This document shows, in pieces, positions 48,316 to 61,180 of a stretch of 64,000 bases of DNA. The notes beneath the pieces are model-generated. The model searched no databases. It had not been told where the DNA came from and saw only the letters and a list, made by a program, of their open reading frames with translations. The stretch's first letter is position 1. Each line of letters opens with the position of its first letter. The DNA is from Carya illinoinensis (Eukaryota; Streptophyta; Magnoliopsida; Fagales; Juglandaceae), in the NCBI RefSeq assembly GCF_018687715.1, contig NC_056766.1, forward strand, positions 46,540,933 through 46,604,932. Direction: 5' to 3'. The translations under genes were made by a program, and so were the position numbers.

Positions 48316-49785
48316 ATAAATTAAATACTGACTTTTAAGAAAAAAAAAAAAAAAAAGATTATACTCAGTGGGCAAGCTAGTTTTTATTTTTTTATGACTT
48401 AAAGTGTGATTATATTTTTATGACAAAAGGAATCTCTTTTAATTGTCGGATTGGATCTTTTATTTTTTGTGTTATTTTTACCAAAAAAAAAAAAATAGTA
48501 AAAACCATTCTTTTTTTTTTTACATTTAAAATCTATTTAAATAATAATGAAATTATTTGAATTAAAATATTTCATTTAGTTTTAAACAATTAAGAGAAAA
48601 AATTAAATAAAAATATTATAAATTTAAAAAATTATTTGAATATAATTTTTTATATTATTTTTGTTTGAAATTTAAAAATTATAATTTTTTTTATGTTTTG
48701 TTTGAAAATTTGAAAAAGTTATATTAAATTTTGTGTTTAAATAATAATTATGTAATAATTAGATAAAAAAAAGTTAAAATTTTGAAATTAAAAAATATTT
48801 TGTGATTAAACTCATTGTCCAAACAAGTCCTTATTCTCTACTCCCCACTTATACTTATGTTTTGCCTTGTGGCTAATAACACTACTATATATACTAGTAT
48901 TATATATATTGACAGTTTAGGAAGAATCTTGTTTGTTACAAATATTGACTTGATATTTACAGTCTTAGATACGAAAGGAATATGTATATTGGCCCTTTAA
49001 TTATTGTAAGGAACTACAAATTGAGCCTTAGGTAACATGATTGCTTAATGAGAAATGATTTGTGCAGTCGGTAAATGCAGTCAGTGTGCAGTCGTTTTGA
49101 AAAAAATAAATTAATATGGGACCTATATGAAAAAAAAAATTATTTTTATAACTTTTTTTTATTCATTCTGTACAACTATAAAAAAAAAATATTTTTATAA
49201 TTTTTTTTATTTATTCCGTACAGCCGACTGCGTCTAGCAAAACCCTTGCTTAATTATTGATGAAACTTTGAGTATACCAATTGTACTAGCAGAAGTAGGA
49301 AAGATTCAATCCAATATTAATATAGGTGTGACACTTGTGGATATGTAAAAGAAGTGGATTGTATAGCAAAGTTAATGACATTTGAATATCTCACTCTTCC
49401 TTTCATTTAAAATAAAGCGAGAATTATTTTCTATTTTTAAAATAAAGTGAGTTTTTATAGTACTATAATATTGTTTTAGCCTGTACAAAGCTTATACAAA
49501 ATTATGTTGTCCTTGATGAATTTTATATATGGCTATGCATGAGAAAATGTGATGAATATTTTATATATGGTGCTATATATGATGTAGATTTTTACCATAA
49601 CTGCTGAAGTTGTTAAATATGTTAGCTAGTGAAAGCTCTGTAATATTGTCCTAAATAAAAACTAACTAATTGATGTGGTTTCTATTTAGCTACTCCACAT
49701 GAGATATTGATAAGATGTTGAATATATAGTACTCCAACAATATTATTGTTAACAATGGATGAACATGTCTCCATTGGGGTAAATT
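48316..49785. repeat. Tandem duplication, copy A
   Basis: Starts TTAAATACTGACTTTTAAG and ends at CTCCATTGGGGTAAA. It matches copy B (49786-51036) over its whole length in order; the main difference is a 196-bp MITE present only here. It contains an ATCTCATCTC-family body (about 48530-48833). Confidence 0.93.
49050..49245. mobile_element. MITE with perfect 9-bp target duplication (Mutator-like)
   Basis: 196 bp flanked by TTGCTTAAT at 49041-49049 and 49246-49254. Copy B has the uninterrupted site (GATTGCTTAATTATCGATG), which proves the insertion boundaries. A 9-bp duplication is typical of Mutator-like elements. Ends pair weakly around GCAGTCGG. Confidence 0.93.
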
Positions 49786-51036
49786 AAATACTAACTTTTA
49801 AGAAAACATAAAAAATAAAAAGAAAGATTATAACTTAGTGGGCAAGCTAGTAAAAAGGAATCTCTTTTAATTGTCGAATTGGATCTTTAATTTTTTCTGT
49901 ACTTTTTTTTAACCCTAAAAAAATAATACTATTCTTGGGTCTTCTATTTTTACATTTAAAATATTTTAAAATATACTTTTATAATAATAAAATTATTTGA
50001 GTTAAAATATTTCATTTAATCTTAAACAATTAAAGAGAAAAAATTAAATAAAAATATTATAAATTTAAAAAATTATTCGAATATAATTTTTTATATTATT
50101 TTTGTTTTGAAATTTAAAAAAATTCTAATTTTTTTTTTTTTGTGTTTTGTTTGAAAATTTAAAAAAGTTATATTCAATTTTGTGTTTAAATAATAATTAT
50201 GTAATAATTAGATAAAAAAAAGTTGAAATTTTGAAATTAAAAAATATTTTGTGATTAGACTCATTGTCCAAACAAGCCCTTATTCTCTACTCCCCTCCCA
50301 TACTTATGTTTTGCCTTGTGGCTAATAACACTACTATATATGCTAGTATTATATCTATTGGCAATTCAAGAAGAATCTTGTTTGTTACAAGTATTGACAT
50401 GATATTTACAGTTTTAGAGAGGAAAAGAATATTTATATTGGCCCTTTAATTACTACTAGGAACTACACCATTAGGAACTTCAAATTGAGCCTTATGCAAC
50501 ATGATTGCTTAATTATCGATGAAACTTTGAGTATACCAATTGTACTAGAAGAAGTAGAAAAGATTCAACCCAATATTATAGATGTGACACTCGTGGATAT
50601 GTAAAAGAAGTGGATTGTGTAGCAAAGTTAATGACATTTGAATATCTCACTCTTCATTTCATTTAAAATAGAGCGAGAATTTTTTTCTATTTTTAAAATA
50701 TAGTGAGTTTTTATGGCAATATAATATTGTTTTAACCTGTACAGAGCTTATACAGAATTATGTTGTCATTGATGAATTTTATATATGACCATGCATTAGA
50801 AAATGTGATGAATATTTTATGTATAGCTACATATGATGTAGGTTTTACCATAACTACTGAAGTTGTTAAATATGTTAGCTAGTGAAAGATCTGAAATATT
50901 ATCCTAAATAAAAGCTAACCAATTGATGTGGTTTCTATTTAGCTACTCAACATGAGATATTGATAAGATATTAAATATATACTACTCCAACAACATTATT
51001 GTTAACAAGGGATAAACATGTCTCCATCGGGGTAAA
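49786..51036. repeat. Tandem duplication, copy B
   Basis: Starts TTAAATACTAACTTTTAAG, ends at CTCCATCGGGGTAAA. It lacks the 49050 MITE and has small indels relative to copy A. The 61-codon frame shared by both copies varies freely in amino acids and is probably not a gene. Confidence 0.93.
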
Positions 51037-51359
51037 AAAAATAGAAAAATGTTAAACGCGTCTCACTTTTTTTAAAAGCATTTGCAATATTTCTATACGG
51101 TCATTTTGTTTTCCCTTATACTTGCCAAGAATATAAGGTTAGGATGTGTGAAAAATTGCAAATATAAATCTTATTTATATATCATATGAGGATTCCTATT
51201 AATCTATCAAACAGTCCATATAAGCTAATATGGAGATGCACAACAAGTAAATAATTTCCTGTCAAAAGTGCATATCACCTACAAATAGAGATATTGGATA
51301 GAACTAAAGGACAATCTTCAAGATCAGTTAGCAAGTAAGATATATGACATAGAGTTTGC

Positions 51360-52860
51360 AAATTAAAAATCCCTAATGCAGCAAAAGTCTTTCTATGGAG
51401 AGCTTGGTTAGAGGCATTACCTACAAACTTAAACCTTTTCAAAAGGAAAGTAGTGAAATCACCAAAATACTAAATATGTTTGGAGAAAGAGGAAAATATT
51501 GCTCATGTTCTTTGAGAGTGTACAACAAAGAGGATATATGGAGTCTGTGCTCCAATAATATACAGAAAAGTAGTCTCTTAGCATATTGTTTTAAGGATTT
51601 TTTTGAAATCATATATAAATCATATGAGGATGAGCATATAGAAGAGGTAGTGCTGAATGTAAGGAAAATTTGGCAGAGAATAAATAGCTTTGTATTTGAG
51701 GACAAGTTTTCTCACCGAAACTAGGTAATGCAGCAAGCAAAAAATCTACTACATGAATTCAAAGAAGTGCAAGTAATTAGGGATGTAAAAAAAAAACTAA
51801 AAAACTGGTTGAACCGGACCAAACTCAATGATTCGGTTTGATTTGTAAATGGTTCGGTGCGGTACCAGTTCGTAAGAATCGAAACCAGTCATAAACTGGT
51901 GCAGTACCAATTGCCATATTTTGAAAACCGACTTAAACTGAACCCGACCGATATATATATATTTATAATTTTGTATTATATTAAATATATTATATGCTAA
52001 ATTGTTAATTAATATAACATGAAATTCTAATCTTATTATTCAAGTCTACTGTTCTTATAACATAAAATTAATATAACATGTCATATAACATAAAATTAAT
52101 CTTATAATTTTTAATATAACATATAAATTTTAATCTTATAATATAAAATGAATATGACATAAAAATTTCATCTTAAACATAAACATCAATATTAAGTTAT
52201 TAATATAAACTTACTTTTGATATATATATATATATATATATAATGTATTTATACTATAACATAAATAGATTAATAGTTTAGTAGTATTAAATATCATCTT
52301 ATTACTAACATAGATAATCAATAAAACTGAAAAAATCAGACTGGTTGCACCCCTACAAGTAACTATTGTCAGACTAGAAGAAGGTAGAGAAAAGGTGACA
52401 AGCAAATTGGAGCCTTCTATGGGTGTAACACTGTAACACTTGGTAAATTCTGAATAAAGTTGGCATTAACATTATAGTAAGAGATGGACAAAATAGTGTT
52501 TTGGCTTAAAAAAGAATACAATGTGACTTTTTCTATGATCCATTACAAGCTAAATCTTTTAGAGCTCTTCAAGCAACTATTTTGGAGAAATGAGTCTAAG
52601 AATAATTGTTTTGGAAGGTGACTCTCAAGTGATTAACAGTATCACACAACAAGATTCATCTTGGAATTGTGTAGGGATGATAATAACATATGTAAAAAAA
52701 CCGTCTTTTATTTTTTAAAAGGTAAGATCTTAAACATGTTAGAAGGAAAGTTAGTAGTGTGACTCGTTGTTTAGCCAATACTGCTTTCAAATTAGAGGAG
52801 GATTCTATTTAGACAAAGGAGTGTCCATCTTGTATTCTTGCTCTTCTTTGATGGAAACTT
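51360..52860 (+). mobile_element. LINE C-terminal remnant (zf-RVT and RNase H), split by a hAT MITE
   Basis: Before the MITE: AAKVFLWRAWLEALPTNLNL, then FKRKVVKSPKY and KEENIAHVL*ECTTKRIYGV, the zinc-finger-like end of plant L1 ORF2. After it: GINIIVRDGQNSVLA, PLQAKSFRALQATIL and IIVLEGDSQVINSITQQDSS, the RNase H module of the same ORF. Several frame changes and stops. Confidence 0.75.
51778..52355. mobile_element. hAT-type MITE with 8-bp target duplication
   Basis: Termini TAGGGATGTAAA and complemented TAGGGGTGCAAC. Flanks CAAGTAAT (51770-51777) and CAAGTAAC (52356-52363). Interior rich in ACCGG/CGGTT words and AT runs. Same family as 16736-17492. Confidence 0.87.
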
Positions 52861-55029
52861 ATCAATAAATATACATTGTTTCTAAATATATATATATATA
52901 TATATCGTATGAGTAGTTTCAATGCGTGGACTATAGTTTATGAAATATATGATAAGCTAAGTTGTGATCTCTAGGGTTGTAAATAATGTTGCTTGTTAGG
53001 TAAGGTTCTAAAAAAAAAGAGACAGATAAACTATCTATGTAGTCATTAATACTAATGACTCAATTCATTTTTGACACTTTAATCAGTTGGCTCAAGGTGG
53101 TCTCAAAATTTTGCAGCTGCTCACTTACACTATAATACTATATAGATGTCAATAGTGGCCAAAAAAAAAAAAAAAAAAACATAAGAAGGTAATATTTGCT
53201 AGTTGTTATCCACTCTCATCAAGAATCCTCTCATAGTTGCTAGAGATATAACGGAGACCTGGAAACTATACATCTCCCAAATCCTTGGTGTGAAAATACT
53301 TGTAAAGGCATGATGCTGGGAGATTATGAGGGAGACCTAACATTAATTATCTAATAATATTCAAACAGAAAATATCGTAGTAATTATACAGTAGTGATCA
53401 GGTAACTAGTGGCAATGATAGTAAGTGAAAATTAGTTACTTAAAGAAATCAAATTAATTGATGGCTTTGGCCTGTCACCTCGATCGATGAAATGATGCCT
53501 CAAATATATTGTTGGTGTTAAAGCATGTTTTTAAACTACTAGATCTGAATCATGTTGAGTGCCTATAAAAGAAGAGAATAGGGTGGCCAGATGTGTCACG
53601 AACATTTCCAATACCAAAGTCAGAAATATATTTCCATTAGAGAAAATATAGAAAGAGTTAAGAATTTGTTCAGAGTGTTTAACATCTCTTTTGCCTGCTC
53701 CTTCTTATTTATAAACTTATCCCTTGAAAGATCTCTATCTTCTCTATCACTATAATGATCATCTGCTCTTCCAGACGCATTGGTGTCCTATTTAATGTGT
53801 TGTTCTTATTAGTAACAGGAACTCGACCTTTAGTGCTGGCCATTCAATGTCAAATTTAATGAGGCTAATTCTGTCAGGAACAAGTTCACGACTGGCATTT
53901 CCCTCACTAATGTGGTGCGTCTGAGTGTATGATGCATGCTTCTCCCCTCTTGGGCCAGCCTAGACTTTCTCCCTTTCATTTCTTAGCCCGCCAAGTCATG
54001 GGCCTCATGTTTTGGCAAAATGGGTTGGGCTTGGTCTGGTTGGGTACAAAAACTTACTTCCAGTTTGCTTTGGCTAAAGATCTAGTTGAGGCAGCTAAAG
54101 TTTCTTCAATGCTGATCAAGAATTAAGCTCATTCAGTTATCGACATTTATAGAATTGTCGATAAAAATAGTTATTTAGTAACATTTAGCTTTTACGCTGA
54201 TAATTACTGGTGTGAATGCTTTTATGATAGTAATCAAATATATATTTTTCATCGTTTGCATAAAAGTCAATAAAGTAAATAAGATATAGTGGTGTTTCTA
54301 TTATCGAGACAAAGAGTTATTTACTTACGTTTCATTTTTATTTCGATGATTATTGGCATGCATGTTGTTATGCTAGCAATTAAATATACATTTATCAGTG
54401 TTTGCATAAACTTCGGTAATGTAAGAGTTGTTGGACAAAATTATAAAAATGTAATAGATCCCTTGTACCCTTTGTAACCGCACACCATATATTCATGATA
54501 CGGATTGCCATGTTAGAATTCAAAAAAATCTTCTTATTTCCTCCCTTCAAACCCATGTTCTTTCTCTAGCAAACTCTCTCCATCAAACTTGTGAGATGGA
54601 ATAACCAATAAAAGAGAGCAGCTAAGTTGATTTAGTCGATCAAAATAAAGTAACAAAGTTGATTTAGCATGTTTGACAAAGAGACATTGTTGGACTTTGA
54701 GGTGGAGTTGGCCAGTTTGGATTTGGGAGATTTAGGGAGATTGGGATTGGATTTGGAAGTTACGAGAGATTGGGTTCAGGAAACGCATAGGTGTGAGATT
54801 TAAGGCTCATTTATGGGATATGAATGAATTTTTCATATAAATTCAGCATTTTTATAAATTATAAAATCTATAACCTAATGATGCCAAGCATATTGATAAT
54901 AGCGGAGTTTATGTGTAACTTTGCTTTTTTAAATAAATCATTATCACAATCATATAGTGTTAATGCTTATATTAGTCTTAAAACATTAATTTTTCTCACT
55001 TAATGATGACTTGCAAAAAAATTTCGTAT
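52861..55029. other. Gene-free stretch with a diverged tandem pair
   Basis: About 54165-54280 and 54311-54425 are diverged direct copies (GTTATTTA ... GATTATTGGCATG / GATAATTACTGGTG ... TTTGCATAAA). A run of open codons near 54670-54800 (LDFEVELASLDLGDLGRL) is not recognised. No gene called. Confidence 0.4.
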
Positions 55030-56340
55030 TGTAGATTTTATAAGTTCGCTCGAGCGGAAACTTTTGGCCGCTTGAGTGAATTCAGGCAGATTCAAACGCT
55101 CGACTGCCGCTCGACAGGGAGCTCGAGCTGGTTGCTAAAAAACAAAGATCGCTCGAGCGGAGACATTGGCCGCTCGAGCAAAATCAGGTAGAGTCGAACG
55201 CTCGATGTGTGCCTGATAGGACGCTCGAGCGAACTCAGGCAGAGTCGAACGCTCGACGTGCGCTCGACCTCCCGCTCGAGTGAACATCGTATTTTGACAG
55301 ATCCAGGGTTTTCCGCCGTCAGACGATATAAAAAGGGATTTTTCACCCTATGGCTGTACTTTTTGACTGGAGAACATTTTTTGAGACAGAAAAACATAGC
55401 TAGAGGGATTCAAATCATCTGTTTTGGAGAGGGAATTCCAATTATTGCACGTACGTTGGAATCATACACAAGCACGGACGGGAGAAAAGCGTTGAATCGT
55501 TCCCTTGAGTTTTTGAAGACGAGTTGTGCTGCAAGGAGGATTTTTCAGTGTTTATTTTCTTCCAATCTTCTCAGAACAATTATGGTGAATTCGTTTATGT
55601 TGAATTCTATTTCTAGCATGAGTTAAATTTTCTTTATTCTAGGAAAACGATGTAACCTATTTCCGAACTATGTTTGATTGTCTACGCTAATTTAATGCAA
55701 TTCTCTTTTTGTTTATCTGATTTATTCTGAGTTTATTGCTTCTAATTAACTGGCCATTGATTAGATGATTTTTAATCTTGTAATTTGCTATCGAAAGAGG
55801 GAATCATAGGGTAGATCTTGAATATTTCAGCATAGGTAAGTATAGAGATCGAAAGACTTGTATGAACCTATATAGTAATTAAATCATTGGTTTTATTGCT
55901 TTCTTACTTTATTAAATTTGCATATTCTTGTGTGAATTGATAAACAAGAATCATTTCCAATTGACTATCGAAAGAGGCTTTTGGATGATTTAGAGATTTG
56001 CTAATAGATAAAAGAGAATTAAATTAAGTTAGCTGGATGAGAAAAGCATAGTGAAGAATTAGGTGAAATCGATTTCCTAGAAGTTTTCTTCCCCATTAAG
56101 TTGATCTTCGAACGTCAGTTTTGTTTCTCTTGCATATTTCCCTTTGAGTTGATCTTAGTTTAATTTGTAACTACAGAAAAACCTTAGCGATTCCTCTAGA
56201 TAAAATTGAGATTAGTATAATTTTGGTATTTGGCAAGAGTAAGGTACCAATCCCTGAGGACGATACTCTTCTTATCACTTTACTATAAAACTACGATACT
56301 GTGCATTTGCATTTTTGAACCGGTCACTTAACTTCAAATT
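55030..56340 (+). mobile_element. Probable gypsy LTR / 5' leader remnant
   Basis: 55040-55290 is unusually GC-rich, with repeated GCTCGAGCG and GAACGCTCGA words, followed by TATA-like GATATAAAAAGG (55326). Towards 56240 the text AATCCCTGAGGACGATACTC resembles leader sequence found before gag in plant Ty3-gypsy elements. No gag or pol frame and no second LTR found. Confidence 0.4.
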
Positions 56341-57629
56341 TTATCTTAATGAAGATATTGAAATATTTGAAGAAGAATTGTAAGGCTATTATGATGTTGT
56401 TGTGTGCTAGAAGATAAATTTCTATTCAAAATATATGCAGCAAAGAAAAATGGGCCTTCAACTAAATGTAATAGATAATGAAATAAAAGACAAAAAAAAA
56501 AAAAAAAAAAAGCTCGTCGTAATGAAAAGTAGGGCCACTATTCACATGGAAAGAAAGGAAAATGTAAATATGAAAGATATCGTGAATATAAAAAAATAAA
56601 ATAAAATAAAGAAGAAGAAAACAAGTCAATATCCAAAAAGGTTACAAAACTATTAATAAAGTTGTCTGCATTTTTTAGGGGAATTTGTTTCAAGACATTG
56701 GGATAAGAATATTTAGACCCTACATACTGTGCCAATTAGAAATGATCTTTCCACCTGAATTCTTCATGATTATGGTGCATTACATTTAGTTGTGAAATGC
56801 ACCTTTGATGGGCTAGTTTATTATCGATGGATGTATATATCCAGTAGAAAGTTATGGTATAATTACTATATCTAATATTATTGATTTCTACAAAACTGTA
56901 ACAATTTCTTTAAAAATATCAATAGATTTCTTACCATATTATATATTTGCATCGGCTTAAATTTCATATACGTAAAAAAATTGTATCGGAAGACTTTATT
57001 TCTTAAGGGTACTCATTGAAGGAATTGTTGACATTTTAATCTCATTATTTGGAATTTGCACAAATAATATTTAATAGACCATCTAAAAATCTATAATATT
57101 TAATAGACCATCTAAAAATCTTAATGTTTCTAGTGAGAGGTTGTTGCTTTTCATCTTGACATAAAGTCATTGAATCAGGCACATTAATATATACTCTTCA
57201 ATACCGATGATTTAGTCCATTCGGCAAGTGAATATTTTACTATTAAATTCTTAATATATACTACTCGAATTATATTTTAATTATGTTGGTAGAATTACAA
57301 GATTCATTTTAATTAAATATATAAGATCTATATAGAAATGCTAAGGAATTCATTCAACCAAAATGAATTGTCAAAAGACAATCTACAAAAGAAATATTGA
57401 GACCAATTTTGTGAATGGTTTCGAGACTATATAAGTTCTACATTGCATTTACTAATATATCACAGATTCACACATAAGTATAACTCACACTACATTTAGT
57501 TTGTTATATTCGCTTTAATGTATTTGTTGTAAATCAATTCTAAGATCATGAATATGGATGACAATTGAAGAATTAAGTTAAGTTAAAAAATTGAATTACA
57601 TTTTAAACGGCTTGGACAAATAGCTAAAT
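56341..57629. other. Gene-free AT-rich stretch
   Basis: No coding frame recognised. A short direct repeat (TATTTAATAGACCATCTAAA) occurs twice near 57070-57115. Confidence 0.4.
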
Positions 57630-57985
57630 AATTTAAGCAATTTGTTATAAATGACACCAAATTTTGTACAAAAAATCATAAAAATGGAAAGATAACTCAA
57701 AATAATAGAGTTAGTGTATGCATAAAAGATGGATCTACTTTGTACAACGTACCATCATGCATAATTGACGTGCAGTATTATGATGGATCTCAATATATAC
57801 TATTTAAGTGTGATTGGGCAGACATTCCTGGGGGTAGTGATTACAAAGAGGACAAATTTGAATTTAGCCATATGAATTTCTCACGTTTAATACACACTGG
57901 GGAGTGGATTACTGATGATCCGTTCATATGATTCTCAGAAGTCTTCCAAGAATTTTATGTTGCTAATGAAAGAGACTTAAACTAG
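57630..57985 (+). pseudogene. CACTA transposon DUF4216 fragment
   Basis: Frame: FKQFVINDTKFCTKNHKNGK, TQNNRVSVCIKDGSTLYNVP, then YILFKCDWADIPGGSDYKED, FSHMNFSRLIHTG and DDPFI*FSEVFQEFYVAN. The LFKCDW ... NFSRL ... DDPF spacing is the DUF4216 domain found at the end of En/Spm-type transposases. Stops before FKQ and after DDPFI break it. The rest of the transposase is not visible upstream. Confidence 0.85.
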
Positions 57986-59450
57986 TAAGACAAAACCGAA
58001 AGATATAAATGACATTGGTGAAGAAGAAATGGTAGACGATGAAGATGAATACATACTCAACGAGTTAAATAACCCTAAAATTGATAATGCTATTGATGTA
58101 GTTACTGATAATGTTGTGTGAGTTCATAATGACATAGAATGAATCACAATCAATCTCATTTGATCATTAAAAATGGAAACCCAAACTTAGAGTGTTAATA
58201 CTAATGTATTCACTATATTTTTTTTTTTATCACTATGTTTGCATTTTAATTCTTGAATTGTATTGATGTCATTTTTGTTGTTGTATATTTGACACATTAA
58301 TTTTTTGGCCAGGTAGAATGGTACCAAAAAAGAAGATAAATACTATAAAAAAAATGTTACAAAAATTATTAAAATATGGTTCACAGTATGGGATCAAAAA
58401 ACTATGCCCGATATGCCATTGAGTGAGGATATATTTTATTTTTTAGTATTCATTAGATTTTTGTTTTCCTATATATTTTTTGATCAGTGGCTTTCCTCTA
58501 TATATATGAACTCCTTTAAGTAGCTTATAGGGAAAAAAAATTGGAGCCTTGTTAGGTTGAGCACAATTATTTATAAAACCCACAAACGTAAACACAACAT
58601 ACATTTTAACAATAAAACTGAAAAACTAGTGGTGTGTCTAATTTATGTATTTATTATTTCTTTTACATCTTATTAAGTAAATTAATAAGCTTATTAGTGT
58701 ATTCTTTTTATGCTTTCTTATAGACTAAAATGGAGGAGCTTTTTGTCAAAGACCCAACCTCCAGACTGGGGGTATTGGAGGGACCATAACTTGGGCTTTT
58801 GATGATATTTATTCCAAAGTCATAGGCCTATAACGTCATGGGCGTGTGCATGGTTTAGGTTTTGGACCAAACATAGATAAGGATGCATTGCGCATTCAAT
58901 GATTACATTCACATCTAATGACGTTAGCCAAATTGCCAAGATGCAATTGACGATGGATAAAATGCAAAGTGAGTTAACACAATTAACTGTGTTTAAGAAC
59001 ATGTTTTATGGCTTCATTCAAGCACATATTACTTCTTAAAAAACTAGTTTCACATGAACTAGTTTGTTTTATTTATTATAAGTCATTTTATATATTTTTC
59101 CTTGATGTTGTCATTGAACGTTGTGTATAGATTGAAGGGAAAAATATTGTGTAGGGAGCATCCCAAATGAATTTCAGAAATTATTCGTATCGAATCAATT
59201 GGGTGATATTTATGCTTTGCAACATAATTGAGAGAAAACATTACCATCAATTAATTTTTCAATTTTAATACTTCTATGAATTATTTTATTTGATAAAAAT
59301 GTGTTTGTGCAATGAATTTCATTTTGAATATATGCATACTATTATGCAGAAGATCACAATAAAGATAATGAAAGATGATGATAATGATAATGATGGAGGA
59401 GATGACATTGATGATGAGGATGGATATGATTAATTTTGGCTAGTTTTCTA
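57986..59450 (+). other. Possible downstream CACTA remnant
   Basis: Acid-rich codons after the DUF4216 fragment (EEEMVDDEDEYILNEL) and a GAT-rich run near 59370-59430 ending in TAA fit the 3' part of CACTA transposase genes, but similarity is too weak for a firm call. Confidence 0.3.
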
Positions 59451-59711
59451 TTGTCATATATTGAATCTTTGCATATGAATTCTTAATCAGTTTAAACCGT
59501 ATTCTTGACTAGTGTTTTTAACTTCATTTACATTTTCTTAGTTACTCCCACATCGTACAACAATTATTAAGTTTTATTTAGATTTTCATATGCACATTTT
59601 TACTTAATTACTATGATCTAATTTAAAACTTATTTTGTAAAAATAAGTTAAATTTAGTTAAACTTAATGACTTTTTTAACAAAGAACTAATCACCTCTTT
59701 TTTATAGTTTT

Positions 59712-59898
59712 TCTTTAGGGTTGGTTTGTTTTCACAAACCATATTATCTAATCAATCATAAACAAAATACAAAAAGTAATTCAACTTTTTCAAATCGTAA
59801 AACAAAAATAATATTTAAAAATTATATTATAATAATATTTTATTAAATTTTTAATTTTCATCTCATTTTATCTTACATGTATAAGTAAATGAGGCCTA
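59712..59898. mobile_element. MITE of the ATCTCATCTC family
   Basis: Left AGGGTTGGTTTGTTTTCACA; right TTCATCTCATTTTATCTTAC. Short member with the usual CAACTTTTTCAAA interior. Confidence 0.55.
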
Positions 59899-60117
59899 AG
59901 TCATTACTATTTTTCATATGTTTCTCTCAAATTTAAAAGCTATTTCCACTTAATTCAAAATAATAAAATAACTGTGTACCCCAAAACCCTATTAAAAGTA
60001 AGTTAGTTGTAATAAAAAATTTAAGAGAAAAGAGTACTACACTACCAATCGACCAAGTAAAGACCACATATAATAAATCTAGTACCCAATTGAAAAGATT
60101 GTTGCATGTGGCTATAT

Positions 60118-60600
60118 GTTCGAACGTATAGCTATTCACATTTAAACATATTTAATTAATGTTTAAATTTGTAGCGATTAGAAGATATATTCAAACGTAT
60201 ATACATGATTAAAATTTGAACATTTATAAATAAAGCCATAGAGGTTTGAACTCTAATAGGTAGACATTTGAAAGTTAATAGATGCATGTTCAAATGCTGC
60301 TAATAACTAGACATTGAAGTGTTAATTCACTACATTCAAATGTACAAACAATGTTTGAACACAATTCAAATAAGTTCAAACTTACCAACATTAATATAAG
60401 TTCAAACTAAACAACATTAATTGTGATATGTTTGAACATTAATGATAACAAAAATCCCATAAAAATGAAGATGATCAACACCTTCAAAATCTACATTTGA
60501 ACTTTAAACTAACTTTGAAATGAAATTTAAATAAATTAAAAAATTAATTATAATAAGTTCAAATATTAATAATAATATGTTTGATGTCAGAGATTGTAAT
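60118..60600. repeat. Array of TTTGAAC/GTTCAAA words
   Basis: More than a dozen exact or one-off copies of a TTTGAAC-type word in both orientations, irregularly spaced over about 480 bp. It lies 3' of the DUF4216 fragment and could be a CACTA subterminal array. Confidence 0.6.
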
Positions 60601-60682
60601 ATTCATAACGAAAAATGAGTGCATAATCGATGATCAAGATAATTGTAAATTGTAATAGTGGACTATTGTAAAAGTTAATAAT

Positions 60683-61180
60683 GCCAGACAAAATTTAGAT
60701 TAATTTTGACAGCTAGTTTTAATAAATAATTAAAATAAAGAAGACAAAAGATTCGTCCAAAACATAGAGAAAACTCCGAATAATATTGATTAATAGTAAA
60801 ATTTGAAATTATTTTATAAAACCCACAAGCCAGACTTAAATAGCTATAAAATTTGAAATTATGAAGATTTTTTCAAAAGTAAAAAAATCTAAATTATTGT
60901 ATGAGAAATAAATACATAAATAAACAAGAATCTCACAAAAAATTTGGCCAAATCAAAATTAGAATAACTTTCAAAACTTGTAACCAGATATTTACTAACA
61001 AGGCAAAAATGATCATAAATATATGATTTGATGGAAAATAACTAATATTGCCCTACTCCAAGGAAGATATTAAGTTTTTCCTTCCATATTTGTACAGATT
61101 CATTTTCTTACAATAGTACTTCTATGCTATCAATGTAGAATCTGGATTTCGATACCTCATATCAATTTGGGTTTGTATTA
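60683..61180 (-). mobile_element. LTR-like unit 1 of a tandem ladder
   Basis: Aligns with 61980-62400 and 63306-63806 in the same orientation (shared TTTAGATTAATTTTGACAGC, CCACAAGCCAGACTTAAATA and ATATCAATTTGGGTTTG). No gag follows it on its low-coordinate side, so it would be the 3' LTR on the minus strand. Confidence 0.7.

Noticed and set aside
48815..50449. A 61-codon frame present in both tandem copies (48815-49000 and 50264-50449)
   Set aside because: The copies differ by many amino-acid changes with no sign of constraint, and the frame begins inside a MITE end. Shared only because the DNA is duplicated.
53929..54126. 65-codon plus-strand frame
   Set aside because: No recognisable domain, no splice or promoter context, and in repeat-rich DNA; likely chance.
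55207..55626. 139-codon plus-strand frame
   Set aside because: It spans the CTCGAG repeats and the following leader-like region; no domain, and composition follows the repeat.
60118..60600. CRISPR-like array
   Set aside because: Words are only about 7 bp, irregularly spaced and in both orientations, in plant DNA with no cas genes.
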